DNA from: Burkholderiales bacterium
GTDB taxonomy: Bacteria > Pseudomonadota > Gammaproteobacteria > Burkholderiales > Casimicrobiaceae
Direction: 5' to 3'
DNA: 32,940 nucleotides
Assembly (NCBI GenBank): GCA_020845855.1
Contig: JADLEZ010000539.1
Location: forward strand, 1 to 32,940
Numbering within the stretch: position 1 is the stretch's first letter; each line of letters begins with the position of its first letter. This document shows, piece by piece, positions 1 to 9,570 of the stretch. The notes under the pieces were generated by a model. That model searched no databases, had not been told where the DNA came from, and saw only the letters and a program-made list of their open reading frames with translations. Made by a program: the position numbers and the translations under genes.

Positions 1-139
1 CCTCGACTGAAAAGGCATGCAGACCGGTGTAATCCGCGATCGACCGATCCCACCGCTGGTTCACCTCGGCGATGAACGCAGTGATATTCGCCCCCTTGAT
101 GCGCTCAGGCGAAGGCGTCCAGATCGGCCCTGAAGTCAT
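1..139 (-). CDS. Acetoacetyl-CoA synthetase-like AMP-dependent ligase, N-terminal fragment running off the window edge
   Basis: The minus strand from 139 reads MTSGPIWTPSPERIKGANITAFIAEVNQRWDRSIADYTGLHAFSVE, matching the typical acetoacetate-CoA ligase N-terminus (PIWTPSPERI...DY..LH.WSVE). Confidence 0.7.
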   Translation of the reverse strand, partial: MTSGPIWTPSPERIKGANITAFIAEVNQRWDRSIADYTGLHAFSVE

Positions 140-468
140 GTGCGACCAAGATTATTTGCCGCGAAATCCGCGACCGCGTGGCGAGAATACACGCTCGCCC
201 GCATGAAAGCACCGCATTGCGGTTGAACGCAAACACCGCCATGCCGGTGATGACGTCCGTCAATCCACCGCATCGATAGGTCCCCAGCGGCGTGACTCCT
301 GTCGCGCTGATGGAGTCCACCTTCGGGACCGACCCCTGCTTCGCATGTCCTTCGCGGCAAAAAACAAGCGCTGGAGCAAAGTCTTATCTGTTGAACGATT
401 CGAAGTCCGTGTGCATCGCCGAATGACCGCGCAGCATCGGCAACGTGAGGAAGCCGTCACCGGTGCCA

Positions 469-780
469 TCATTTTGCGGAAATTGGTTCCAGGAGACGGC
501 GAACCCAGACACCGGTCATCTCGCATCGGCAATCGGTGGAACCCTGACCATTCGATGATGGGTTCGTACTTGCCGCCGTGGACGCAGCGACATCGGCAAT
601 GCCTTCGCGCGTCAGCATGCGGCCGCGTAATAGTACTTCGGCTACCCTTGCGCGGAGCGGCGTCGGCGCAACGCTGCCCAATTCGATGTGCGCATCCGTT
701 CACAACTTTACCCCATCGCGCACGATCGACATTGCCACGGTCACCGTGGCGAACGCTTCTGCCGAAGTAAGGTTCCGCCG
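469..780 (-). pseudogene. Remnant of a molybdenum hydroxylase FAD-binding (CoxM-like) subunit, C-terminal part only
   Basis: The minus-strand reading ...SAEAFATVTVAMSIVRDGVKL*TDAHIELGSVAPTPLRARVAEVLLRGRMLTREGIADVAASTAASTNPSSNGQGSTDCRCEMTGVWVRRLLEPISAK parallels the C-terminus of the intact subunit at 5824-6681. An in-frame TGA sits where the intact copy has Cys (KTCTRA), and the N-terminal half is missing. Confidence 0.8.
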
Positions 781-833
781 AAATTTCGTCTTCCAAGCAG
801 GCTGGGATAAGAAAGGCGAAACGGAACGCTGGA

Positions 834-1085
834 ATGTTCAAGATACCGGAGCAGGAATACACGGTCGAGTTCAAGGAGCTGGCCGTGAAGCGAGTGAAAT
901 CTGGAGAGACGGCGCGCGCCGTCGCACGTGTTCTCGAGTTGGTTAAGCTGACGCTGCGCAATTGGGTCAAGTTGGCGAAGGCCGGCAAGCTACACCCGCC
1001 TGGAGCCAGGCTCGTGACCCCGGAACCGATGGAACTGCCGCGAGTCCGGTCGAGAATGCACGGCTGCGGATGGAGGTCGAATCAC
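834..1085 (+). pseudogene. IS3-family transposase OrfA remnant, frameshifted and truncated
   Basis: MFKIPEQEYTVEFKELAVKRVKSGETARAVARVLELVKLTLRNWVKLAKAGKLHPPGARLVTPEPMELPRVR is an IS3 OrfA helix-turn-helix region. It continues in another frame as ENARLRMEVE, then homology is lost and no OrfB is seen. Confidence 0.75.
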
Positions 1086-1339
1086 GACAAACAACTCCTA
1101 TGGTTGCACAGGTTGTCAAGAGCGCTGCGATTCAAGGTTCTTCAAATCGATTCGGTGAAACGACACGACCGATGCGGCGCCGATGAATCAGACTCCTATT
1201 CGTGGGTTGGTTACCACCGTTCATCGATTCGTCGCGGGATCTGCTTCGCCCTAAAGTCATGTTGAAAATATTCTCGCCAAATTTTTCACGCCGTCGGCTG
1301 CCGTCTGCCTCAGTCAGTGAGTTCAGTAACACAGTAATA

Positions 1340-1846
1340 CTAAGGATTACCCAAGTAGTCGCGCTTGCCGATTTCGATGCCGTTGTGGCGCAGGATGTTG
1401 TATACGGTCGTAACATGAAAATAAAAGTTCGGTAGTGCATGGCCAAGCAGGAATTGCATGCCTTTGTAGTGGGTTTCCTTGTCGCCGCGCTTGATTACGA
1501 TTTCCTTGTCTTCGGTGCTGTCAATCTGCGCCGGCGTCAACGTCTGCATGAAGGCGATTGTCTTTGCGATGCGCGCCTTTAGGTCGACCAGGGTCTTTTC
1601 ATTGTCCTCGTACACCGGAATCTCCACACCGGCCAAGCGGGCCACCACGCCTTTGGCTGTATCGCATGCGATCTGGACTTGCTTCGTCATGGGCAGCATG
1701 TCAGGGAACAGGCGATAGGCAGTCAGTGTTGCGGGGTCGAGCTTTTTGGCGTCTACATGGGACTGCGCCTTGTCGAGGATGTTCGACAGATTACCAAGTA
1801 TGTTGACGAATCGCGGAACACTCGCCTGAAACATGGAAATGGTCAT
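1340..1846 (-). CDS. DUF1993 family protein
   Basis: 168-aa ORF MTISMFQASVPRFVNILGNLSNILDKAQSH...GMQFLLGHALPNFYFHVTTVYNILRHNGIEIGKRDYLG, characteristic of DUF1993. Confidence 0.8.
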   Translation of the reverse strand: MTISMFQASVPRFVNILGNLSNILDKAQSHVDAKKLDPATLTAYRLFPDMLPMTKQVQIACDTAKGVVARLAGVEIPVYEDNEKTLVDLKARIAKTIAFMQTLTPAQIDSTEDKEIVIKRGDKETHYKGMQFLLGHALPNFYFHVTTVYNILRHNGIEIGKRDYLGNP

Positions 1847-1913
1847 GGGAATTCCTTGTAAGAAACGAGGGGCAACAGTAAACGTCCATTCTAGCCGATC
1901 TTCTACAGTTAGC

Positions 1914-2492
1914 TCACCTCGGAACCACTGCTAGGAACGCGATGATCGCCAATACAATCACCGCAAGCCCGGCAAGCGCCCACTGCAGCGGGGAAATTCG
2001 GGTTTCTGGCAACCCTGCCGACGGCGTGATGGCCTGCCTCTCCGCAATCGCCTGCGGCGTGACGATATCGGCGAATCGGCCGAAAAAATCGTCCGCCATC
2101 TGGCGGGCAACGCCGTCGACTACGCGGGACCCCATCTGCCCCAGCTTTCCGCCGAGGCTTGCCGCAACGACATACTGCAGATGCGTGCCGCCGTCGCGGT
2201 CGGCGAGCTGCACCTTTGCTGAACCCTTGGCAAATCCGGCTGCGCCTCCTTTGCCTTCGAACGAAATCGTATATGCGCTTGGTGGATTGATGTCAGAAAG
2301 CGTGACGGACCCCACGAACGTCGTCTTCACCGGGCCGACCTTTGCCGTGATCGTCGCCTCGAATGCGGAGTCCGAGACCTTTTCCAGGCGATCGCATCCC
2401 GGAAGACAGCGCTTCAGCGCCGCGGCATCATTCAGGGTATCCCATATGACCTGACGGGGCGCACCGATCAGGCGCTCTCCCAGCATTTCCAT
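1914..2492 (-). CDS. CoxG-like (SRPBCC) carbon monoxide dehydrogenase subunit G family protein with C-terminal membrane anchor
   Basis: Start at MEMLGERLIGAPRQVIWDTLNDAAALKRCLPGCDRLEKV... with an upstream GGGAGA; the C-terminus has a hydrophobic helix (ALAGLAVIVLAIIAFLAVV). Confidence 0.85.
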   Translation of the reverse strand: MEMLGERLIGAPRQVIWDTLNDAAALKRCLPGCDRLEKVSDSAFEATITAKVGPVKTTFVGSVTLSDINPPSAYTISFEGKGGAAGFAKGSAKVQLADRDGGTHLQYVVAASLGGKLGQMGSRVVDGVARQMADDFFGRFADIVTPQAIAERQAITPSAGLPETRISPLQWALAGLAVIVLAIIAFLAVVPR

Positions 2493-2658
2493 CTTAGATC
2501 TCCCCTCTCGATTGTCCCGACGGCCGCGACGAACGGCGACGATCGCCTCCAGCCTACACAGAACGCGCGCCTGTCTGGATGCTTTTCGGTGTTCGCACGC
2601 GGGGTCCGGCCGGCGGGGTCGTATTGGACACAAATTTTTCTTAGCGCACGCATTGTTG

Positions 2659-3669
2659 TCACTTTCGAAACGACGCGATCTCGTCGATCAGCGCCGGCAT
2701 CACCTGATGGCAATCACCGACGATGCCGTATCTCGCATACCGGAAAATTGGCGCATCGGGGTCGGTGTTGATCGCGACGATATTTTTTGCATTCGCGCAT
2801 CCGGCCATGTGCTGGCCAGCTCCCGAGATGCCGATGGCGATGTAGAGCTCGGGAGCGATCGTCTTTCCCGAGAGGCCGACCTGACGTGAAGGCGGGCACC
2901 ACCCCAAATCACACGCGACCCGGCTTGCCCCAACCGCCCCGCCCAAAGAGTCCGCAAGCCGCGTGACGAGCTCGAAGCCGAGGGCGTTCTGCATGCCGCC
3001 GCCTCCGGCGACGACGGTGCGCGCGCTTTCGAGCAGTGCGCCATCGTCTGCGCCGTGGCGAGTCTCGCGTATCTTCGTGCGCACGCTTGCCGGGTCGAGG
3101 ACTGAATCGAGCCGCATCACCGCGCCGCTCCGACTTTCCAGTTTCGCGATGGGCTCGAAGCATTTCGACTTAATCGTGAACAACGCCGGCGCGGTCCGCA
3201 GCGAGACGACCTCTTCGGCCTTGCCGCCGTAGCAGGGGCGAGTGAGAAGCAGGTCGTCGCCCTCAAAGGAGACCTTGTTGCAGCCGGTGGCGACAGTCGT
3301 GCCAAGGCGAAATGCCAATCGAGGGGCCAGTTCCGCCCCGAGCGCCGTATGTCCAACTATGATGGCACGCGGCCGGACCCGATCAATCAAGGCGGCGAGA
3401 TCCGGTAGCCATGCATCCGCCTGGTACTCGGCTAGGAACGGCGCGTCGATAACAAACACGGAGTCGGCACCATGGGCAATCAGGTCCTCGCCGAGCCCGC
3501 CGAGGCCGCTGCCCACGAGGACGGCGTGAACCGTCCCACCCACGGAATCGGCCAATGTGCGCGCCAGTCCCAGCGCCTCGTAACTGAGGTTAAGGAAACG
3601 ATTCTCGACGACCTCGCAAATTACGAAGAAACTGGACGAATTCTTCACTGGATTCGCGCGCGCGGACAT
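2659..3669 (-). CDS. etfA: Electron transfer flavoprotein alpha subunit
   Basis: C-terminal FAD motif region GASRVACDLGWCPPSRQVGLSGKTIAPELYIAIGISGAGQHMAGCANAKNIVAINTDPDAPIFRYARYGIVGD is diagnostic of EtfA/FixB. Confidence 0.93.
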   Translation of the reverse strand: MSARANPVKNSSSFFVICEVVENRFLNLSYEALGLARTLADSVGGTVHAVLVGSGLGGLGEDLIAHGADSVFVIDAPFLAEYQADAWLPDLAALIDRVRPRAIIVGHTALGAELAPRLAFRLGTTVATGCNKVSFEGDDLLLTRPCYGGKAEEVVSLRTAPALFTIKSKCFEPIAKLESRSGAVMRLDSVLDPASVRTKIRETRHGADDGALLESARTVVAGGGGMQNALGFELVTRLADSLGGAVGASRVACDLGWCPPSRQVGLSGKTIAPELYIAIGISGAGQHMAGCANAKNIVAINTDPDAPIFRYARYGIVGDCHQVMPALIDEIASFRK

Positions 3670-3683
3670 TGCCGGGCCAGCGC

Positions 3684-4487
3684 CTAGATGAGTCTCGCTG
3701 CGGAAAGTCGTTCGAGGAGGTTTCCCGCCAACTCCTTGGGCGTTTCTCCGGCGATGTATTCGCATTGCTCGTTGTTAACCGGAACGTAGAGGCGCCTGAG
3801 AACGCGGCGTGCGCCGCGTGCACCAACGTCGGACGGATCTAGCCCCAGGTCCTCGACGGTCCACACCGTCACCGGCTTGCGGGCAGCCTTCATTGTCTCG
3901 CGCAGGCTCGCATAACGAACCTTGCCGACCTCGTGCGAAACGGTCACTACCGCGGGCATGGGCGTTTCTACCGTTTCCGAACTGTCGCCGAGCACCCGAT
4001 CGACCACGAGGACTCCGTCGGCAACAGCGATGTCTATCGCGAAAGTCACCGCTGGATACCCGAGGAGTTCGGCGATACCGCAGCCAACGACACCGGCATC
4101 GCTATCGGCAGCTTGGCGGCCTGAGAGGACGAGGTCGACACCGCCAATTTTTTCAATGGCGGATGCCAGCGCACGTGCGGTCGTGTAGCTGTCGCCATCG
4201 TCGAACGCGGGGTCGACGAGCATGAACGCTTCGTCCGCACCGAGTGAAAGCCCGTACTTGATCGTCGCCCGAGCAGTCTCGGTACAAAGAGAGAGGAGCG
4301 CGATCGTAACCTCGCCCCGTGCGTCCCTGATACGGAGCGCCAACTCAACCGCCTGCTCGTCGAACGGACTCATCACCGATCGCGTTCCCGAAAGTGGTGT
4401 CACCTTTCTCGCCTGCTCGTCGACGCAGAAAACGCTGGGCGCGATTTCCGGATCGGGAATCTCCTTCACGCAAGCGACGATCTTCAC
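3684..4487 (-). CDS. etfB: Electron transfer flavoprotein beta subunit
   Basis: MKIVACVKEIPDPE...MSPFDEQAVELALRIRD...LVLSGRQAADSDAGVVGCGIAELLGYPAVTF is an EtfB signature; the gene is adjacent to etfA. Confidence 0.93.
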   Translation of the reverse strand: MKIVACVKEIPDPEIAPSVFCVDEQARKVTPLSGTRSVMSPFDEQAVELALRIRDARGEVTIALLSLCTETARATIKYGLSLGADEAFMLVDPAFDDGDSYTTARALASAIEKIGGVDLVLSGRQAADSDAGVVGCGIAELLGYPAVTFAIDIAVADGVLVVDRVLGDSSETVETPMPAVVTVSHEVGKVRYASLRETMKAARKPVTVWTVEDLGLDPSDVGARGARRVLRRLYVPVNNEQCEYIAGETPKELAGNLLERLSAARLI

Positions 4488-4494
4488 CTGCGGA

Positions 4495-5754
4495 TCATTC
4501 TACGGTGACGTGTACCGGCACAATACCGTCGAAGTGCTTGCGCAAGAAATTCCATTCCGTTTGCGGTTGCTTGCGGCCCTTCTCATCGGTTGCACGCGCC
4601 ATGATCGTGAAGCGCCCCGGCTTGTCCGCCCGCCAGCGGAACGACCAGCGCTTCCACAGCCATCGGTCGGGCGCGTACTCGATGTGCGCCTCCTGCCAGG
4701 ACGCGCCACCATCGAGGCTCACTTCGATTCGCGTTATTTCGCCCTCTCCGCTCCAAGCGAGGCCGCGGACCACCTGTTCTCCCACCGGTAGCGGCGAGTC
4801 GCCGTCTGTCGGTTCGGTAATCATGCTCTTGACGCCAAGCGCGGTCATCATCTTCTTGTTTGGATCCTCCGGCGACTTGCCTGAGACGAAGTAGTGCGTC
4901 TGGTGGTAGCAGTCCGGCATGCGGTCCATAACCTCGATCGTGTGGATCCACTTGACCCACCAGTTGCCTGCCCACCCGGGAACGATCAGACGCAGCGGCG
5001 CGCCGTGCACGTGCTGCAGATATTCTCCGTTGTGGGCCCAGGCAAGGATTGTGTCTGGATGCATCGCCTTTTCGATGGGTAGGCCCTTGTCGTAGTTGAT
5101 GACGCCAGGATCGAACGGCTTGAAATCAGTGCGTGCTGCGGAGCGATAGAGCAGGATCGGGTCCGGACGGCCGCGATCCCACCCTTCGAGCCGCACCGCC
5201 ACCGCACCGGGCCTGATCCCGGACCGTTGCAAGACTTCGGCGAACGGCACACCGGTCCACTCGCCGCCAGTCACCATGCAGGTGCTGGGAATCGACTTCA
5301 GTAGCGTCGCTGCGTCCCCAATCGGGCCTTCACGTTTCTTGCCAGAGAGCCGCCAGTGGATGCCGTCATTCTCCGAGAGCTCGAACGAAGGTTTTTCACC
5401 GATGGCCCCTGTCGCGAGGTAGTCGAAAAAATCTGCGTCGTTGCCGGCACATTCGATTACCGCACGCACCGTGCGACCGGGGAGCCTACGAACGTCTTCT
5501 AGCGAAAATTCCATCGACCGGTCGACTTCGCCGAAGATCGAGAAGCTGTATTCGTCCGGATGCACGGGCTCCGGCATCTGCACCTGGGCATTGACGAAAG
5601 CGGCATCTGTGGGCGTGATCAGCCCCTCGAGATCGAGAAACGGCGATCGCGACCCGACCACGCGCCCCTCTGTATCCTTGTAGAATTCGGAACGGGGTCG
5701 CTTGCGATCGGGCCATCCGAGCACCCAATCCCCCTTGATTTCCTTCTTTGCCAT
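4495..5754 (-). CDS. Sulfite oxidase family molybdopterin-dependent oxidoreductase, no export signal apparent
   Basis: AVIECAGN molybdenum-cysteine region, HGAPLRLIVPGWAGNWWVKWIHTIEV, and a C-terminal Mo-co dimerisation domain (EVSLDGGASWQEA...WKRWSFRWRADKPGRFTIMARATDEKGRKQP). Start taken at MAKKEIKG. Confidence 0.9.
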   Translation of the reverse strand: MAKKEIKGDWVLGWPDRKRPRSEFYKDTEGRVVGSRSPFLDLEGLITPTDAAFVNAQVQMPEPVHPDEYSFSIFGEVDRSMEFSLEDVRRLPGRTVRAVIECAGNDADFFDYLATGAIGEKPSFELSENDGIHWRLSGKKREGPIGDAATLLKSIPSTCMVTGGEWTGVPFAEVLQRSGIRPGAVAVRLEGWDRGRPDPILLYRSAARTDFKPFDPGVINYDKGLPIEKAMHPDTILAWAHNGEYLQHVHGAPLRLIVPGWAGNWWVKWIHTIEVMDRMPDCYHQTHYFVSGKSPEDPNKKMMTALGVKSMITEPTDGDSPLPVGEQVVRGLAWSGEGEITRIEVSLDGGASWQEAHIEYAPDRWLWKRWSFRWRADKPGRFTIMARATDEKGRKQPQTEWNFLRKHFDGIVPVHVTVE

Positions 5755-5823
5755 GCTCTTCACCTCTCCTGGGTCCGGGGACCCGTGGAAATTCACCTAC
5801 CGCGGCAACGGGCGAAGCTGCTG

Positions 5824-6681
5824 TCAGGCGGCAAGATCTTCCAGCGCGCGTCGGACCCAGACCCCAGTCATCTCGCGGCGATATTGGGCCGAGCCCTGGC
5901 CGTTGGAGGACGGATCGGTGCAGGCCGCGGCGGCCGCGGCGACTTCGACGATGAGTTCGGCCGAGAGTTTCCGACCGTGCAGCTGCTCTTCGGCAGCGGT
6001 GGCGCGCAGCGGCACAGGAGCGACGCTGCCCAGGCCGATGCGCGCGCGCGTGCAGGTTTTCGCGCCGTCCAGCGTGATCGATACCGCCACGGTCACAGTC
6101 GCGAACGCCTCCGCCGTCGTGGCTGTGTACTTGATGAAACGGCCTCGAGTGCCGGCGACGGCCGGTGGCACGATGCAGGCGACAAGCAGTTCGTCGCCGT
6201 CGAGCGCGGTGGTCAGCGTGCCGCGGAAGAATTCGTGCAGTGGCACTCGGCGCTCCCGCTGCGGTCCGGCTATGATCACCTCGGCATCCAGCGCCAGCAG
6301 CGCCGGCGCCGGATCAGACGCACTGTCGCCGTGGCTCAAGTTGCCACCCAGCGTCCCCATGTTGCGGATCGCAGGCGAGCCGACGCGCCCGCAGGCTTCG
6401 GCCAACAGCGGCGCCCAATTCCGGATCACCGCCGAGCGTGCGACCTCGCTATGCGTCACCATCGCACCGATCGATAGCTCGCCATTGGCCTCGACGCGGT
6501 GAAGCTCGGGAATCCCGGATAGGCTCACGACGACACTTGGGGCCACCATGCGCTCGCGCAGCAGGATTACTGTGGCGAGGCCTCCCGCCATCAGCATTGC
6601 CTCATCGCCGAACTTCTGGCGCAGCGCGACCGCCTCCCCAACGGATTTCGGTGCGCAATAGTTGAAGCGTGGCAGGCTCAT
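5824..6681 (-). CDS. Molybdenum hydroxylase (xanthine dehydrogenase family), FAD-binding medium subunit
   Basis: MSLPRFNYCAPKSVGEAVAL...LMAGGLATVILL...NMGTLGGNLSHGDSASDPAPALLALDAEV; the start overlaps the end of the 2Fe-2S subunit gene. Confidence 0.93.
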   Translation of the reverse strand: MSLPRFNYCAPKSVGEAVALRQKFGDEAMLMAGGLATVILLRERMVAPSVVVSLSGIPELHRVEANGELSIGAMVTHSEVARSAVIRNWAPLLAEACGRVGSPAIRNMGTLGGNLSHGDSASDPAPALLALDAEVIIAGPQRERRVPLHEFFRGTLTTALDGDELLVACIVPPAVAGTRGRFIKYTATTAEAFATVTVAVSITLDGAKTCTRARIGLGSVAPVPLRATAAEEQLHGRKLSAELIVEVAAAAAACTDPSSNGQGSAQYRREMTGVWVRRALEDLAA

Positions 6682-7178
6682 GCGGTTTCGCGGGCCGGAT
6701 CCACGGGCCGCGCTTCTGGAATTGTGCTCGCCGCCAGCACGGCGCGGACGATGCGCGTGTACCCTGTGCAGCGGCAGAGGTTGCCGATCAGCGCCTCGCG
6801 CACTTCCAGTTCGCTGGGCGCGGGGTTTTCCCTTAGCAGCGCAGTCGCCATCATCAACATGCCCGGCGTGCAATAGCCGCATTGCACGGCACCGGCATTG
6901 ACGAATTCCTGTTGCAGGCGGTCGAGCTTGCCGTCGGTCGCCAAGCCTTCGACCGTCGTCACCTCCCGGCCGTCACAACGCACCGCCAGTGCGAGACAAG
7001 CGCGAATCGGGACGCCGTCGAGCAGAACCGTGCATGAACCGCAGACGCCCTGCCGGCAGCTGTCCTTGGTGCCGACAAGATCGAGATCTTCGCGCAGGAA
7101 TTGATAAAGCGTACGATGGTCCGGCACGTCGCGTTCATGCTGAACACCGTTGACCGTCAGCAACAATCGCTGCGTCAT
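6678..7178 (-). CDS. Molybdenum hydroxylase, [2Fe-2S] small subunit
   Basis: MTQRLLLTVNGVQHERDV... with CRQGVCGSCTVLLDGVPIRAC and CGYCTPGMLM...GNLCRCTGY, i.e. both Fe-S cluster motifs. Confidence 0.95.
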   Translation of the reverse strand: MTQRLLLTVNGVQHERDVPDHRTLYQFLREDLDLVGTKDSCRQGVCGSCTVLLDGVPIRACLALAVRCDGREVTTVEGLATDGKLDRLQQEFVNAGAVQCGYCTPGMLMMATALLRENPAPSELEVREALIGNLCRCTGYTRIVRAVLAASTIPEARPVDPARETA

Positions 7179-7218
7179 TTGTCTGCCTCGTTGCCGTGGG
7201 TTGTGGTGGGAAGGATGC

Positions 7219-9549
7219 TCATTTGACGATCTGCCGTAGCGCCTGCAACACTTTTTCTGGCGTGATCGGCAGACTGGTGATGCGTGCGCCGGTGGCGTTG
7301 AAAATCGCATTGGCAATAGCCGGCGGGCTCGCCGCGAGGGCTGGTTCGGCCAGCCCCTTAGCGCCGTAGGGCCCGTCGGCGTGCGGCGCCTCGACCAGTA
7401 CGGGCACGATCTCCGACACGTCCATCGCCGTCGGAATCTTGTACTCGGCGAACGACGGATTGGTGACGATGCCATCACGTACGAGCATCTCCTCGCACAG
7501 CGCCGCGCCGAGTCCCTGGACCACGCCACCTTCGATCTGGCCTTCTGCGCCATCGGGATTGATAATCGTGCCGGCGTCGTGCACGGCGACCATCCTAAGC
7601 ACCTTGACCTGCCCAGTTTCAACGTCGACCTCGACGTCGGCGACATGGGTGGCGTACATCCAGAACGCGGACATCTTGGCAGTTTGACCGGTTTCCTTAT
7701 CCGGCGGCTGCGTTCCCGGCGGTGCGAAACGGCCTTCGCCCTGCACCGTGCTTCCCCGCGCTCCGAACGTCTTCTCGATGATCTCCTTCGCTGTAATGAG
7801 CCTGTCGCCCCCCGTAGGTACCACGCCGCCATCTCGAAACTCGAGACCTTCGACGGGTACGCCGAGCAGGGGCGAGGCGAAAACGCAGAGCCTGTACGCG
7901 AGATCGTCGGCGGCACGCAGCATCGCGTTGCCCATGTGGAAAACCGACCGGCTGCCGCTCGTCGACTGGTCGTAGGGGGTGTAGTGTGTGTCGGCGGGCC
8001 CGATCCTGATGTGCTCGATCGGAACGCCCAGACGCTCCGCGACGATCTGGCGATATACGGTATAGATCCCTTGCCCGAGCTCGACGCTGCTGCACAAAAG
8101 ATTGATCGTCCCGTCCTGATGCATCTTGACGATGGCGCTCGAATTACTTGGCGTATTCGTGAGCTTATGCATCGTGGCGAGCCCGCGACCGCGCGCGAGC
8201 TTCGGGCTCGCGGGCGCGGGCAGCGGCGTGGCGTTGTCCGACACCGCGAGCGCGCGGCGCAGCGTGTCCTTGACGCCGACGCTGGTGTACAGCAATTCGC
8301 CCGTGCAGGTCGAATCGCCGAGGTCATACAGGTTTCGCATCCGCATTTCCGCCGGGTCGATGCCGAGCCGGTGCGCAATCATGTCCATCTGCGATTCGTG
8401 CGCCCAGGTGGCCTGCGGCACGCCGAATCCCCGGAACGCCCCGCCGATCGGGTTGTTGGTGTAGACGCTGTAGCTGTCGATCCAGACGTGGGGTATCCGG
8501 TAGGGGCCGGTGCCGCTGAACGTGGCGTTGCGTGCCACCTGTGGCCCGGCGTCGGCATACCCCCCGGTGTTGTAGACTGCAGTCATCTTGCGTGCGACAA
8601 GCGTGCCGTCGCGCTTGACGCCGGTTTTGACCGTCAGGTGGGCCGGATGCTTGACGACCGCACCAATGAATTCCTCGTCGCGCATATGCGCGTACTTAAC
8701 CGGCTTGCCGCCGGTGCGCATGGCGAGCGCCACGGTCAGCGGCTCGCTGCGCAGGTACATTTTGGCGCCGAAGGCCCCGCCCACGCCAGTGGCGATCACG
8801 CGCACCATGCTGTATGGCAGACCCAGCGCCTTCGACAGGTCGCGTAGCAAGTTGTACGGCGACTGGCAGCTCGACCAGACCGTCACCGCACCGTCGGTGG
8901 CGACCTGCGCGACGCTTACATGCGCCTCCATTGAGCAATGCTGGACGTACTGCGTGGTGAAGATATCCTCAAAGACGAAGTCGGAATCTCGGAATCCCTG
9001 CTCGATGTCGCCCCGCCTGAGCTTCGTGTGCCCGATGATGTTGGTGCCGGTGCAGCGCGTGAACGTCCCTTCCATCTCGTAGGCGGTGTGATCCTCGTGC
9101 ACTAAGGGGCTGCCGGGCTGCATCGCCTCCAGTGGGTCGAAGACGGCGGGTAGTTCTTCGTACTCGACGTCGATCAGGTCGATCGCCTCGCGCGAGATCT
9201 CTTCGCTGATCGCGGCCAAGGCGGCGACCGGTTCGCCAGCATACCGGACCTTTCCCCGCGCGAGGAACGGCTCGTCGCGAACTGCCGAACCAAAGAGGTA
9301 CGGCAAGTCCGCACCGGTGATTGCCGCGCGCACGCCGGCGAGCGCTCGGGCACGCCTGGTATCGACCGAGACGATCCGTGCGTGCGGATATGGCGAGCGC
9401 AACACCTTGGCGTACAGCATGCCCGGGAGCGCGAAGTCCATGCCGTAGCTCCAGGTGCCTGTGACCTTGTCAATGGCATCACCGCGCAGAGTACGCGTGC
9501 CGACATGACGGTGCTGCACAGCTTTCATCGGGGTGGCCCAATCGTTCAA
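7219..9549 (-). CDS. Molybdenum hydroxylase, molybdopterin-binding large subunit (xanthine dehydrogenase/hydroxybenzoyl-CoA-reductase type)
   Basis: 776 aa with GVGGAFGAKMYLR, NPIGGAFRGFGVPQ, and GAKGLAEPALAASPPAIANAIFNATG carrying the expected catalytic Glu. Confidence 0.93.
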   Translation of the reverse strand: MNDWATPMKAVQHRHVGTRTLRGDAIDKVTGTWSYGMDFALPGMLYAKVLRSPYPHARIVSVDTRRARALAGVRAAITGADLPYLFGSAVRDEPFLARGKVRYAGEPVAALAAISEEISREAIDLIDVEYEELPAVFDPLEAMQPGSPLVHEDHTAYEMEGTFTRCTGTNIIGHTKLRRGDIEQGFRDSDFVFEDIFTTQYVQHCSMEAHVSVAQVATDGAVTVWSSCQSPYNLLRDLSKALGLPYSMVRVIATGVGGAFGAKMYLRSEPLTVALAMRTGGKPVKYAHMRDEEFIGAVVKHPAHLTVKTGVKRDGTLVARKMTAVYNTGGYADAGPQVARNATFSGTGPYRIPHVWIDSYSVYTNNPIGGAFRGFGVPQATWAHESQMDMIAHRLGIDPAEMRMRNLYDLGDSTCTGELLYTSVGVKDTLRRALAVSDNATPLPAPASPKLARGRGLATMHKLTNTPSNSSAIVKMHQDGTINLLCSSVELGQGIYTVYRQIVAERLGVPIEHIRIGPADTHYTPYDQSTSGSRSVFHMGNAMLRAADDLAYRLCVFASPLLGVPVEGLEFRDGGVVPTGGDRLITAKEIIEKTFGARGSTVQGEGRFAPPGTQPPDKETGQTAKMSAFWMYATHVADVEVDVETGQVKVLRMVAVHDAGTIINPDGAEGQIEGGVVQGLGAALCEEMLVRDGIVTNPSFAEYKIPTAMDVSEIVPVLVEAPHADGPYGAKGLAEPALAASPPAIANAIFNATGARITSLPITPEKVLQALRQIVK

Positions 9550-9570
9550 GGTGGCAACTCGGGCGTCGAC

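Noticed and set aside
6678-8378. 566-aa minus-strand ORF treated as one protein
   Set aside because: Only the last 166 codons (6678-7178) are the Fe-S subunit; the upstream part is an out-of-frame reading of the large subunit gene.
7381-8847. Long plus-strand ORF (488 aa) opposite the molybdenum hydroxylase large subunit
   Set aside because: Low-complexity Arg/His/Asp-rich translation typical of a GC-rich antisense shadow ORF; the opposite strand encodes a conserved enzyme.
7219-9549. True aerobic carbon monoxide dehydrogenase (CoxL)
   Set aside because: The active-site loop reads GGAFRGFG rather than the CoxL AYxCSFR motif, so a general hydroxylase is the better call despite the CoxG-like neighbour.
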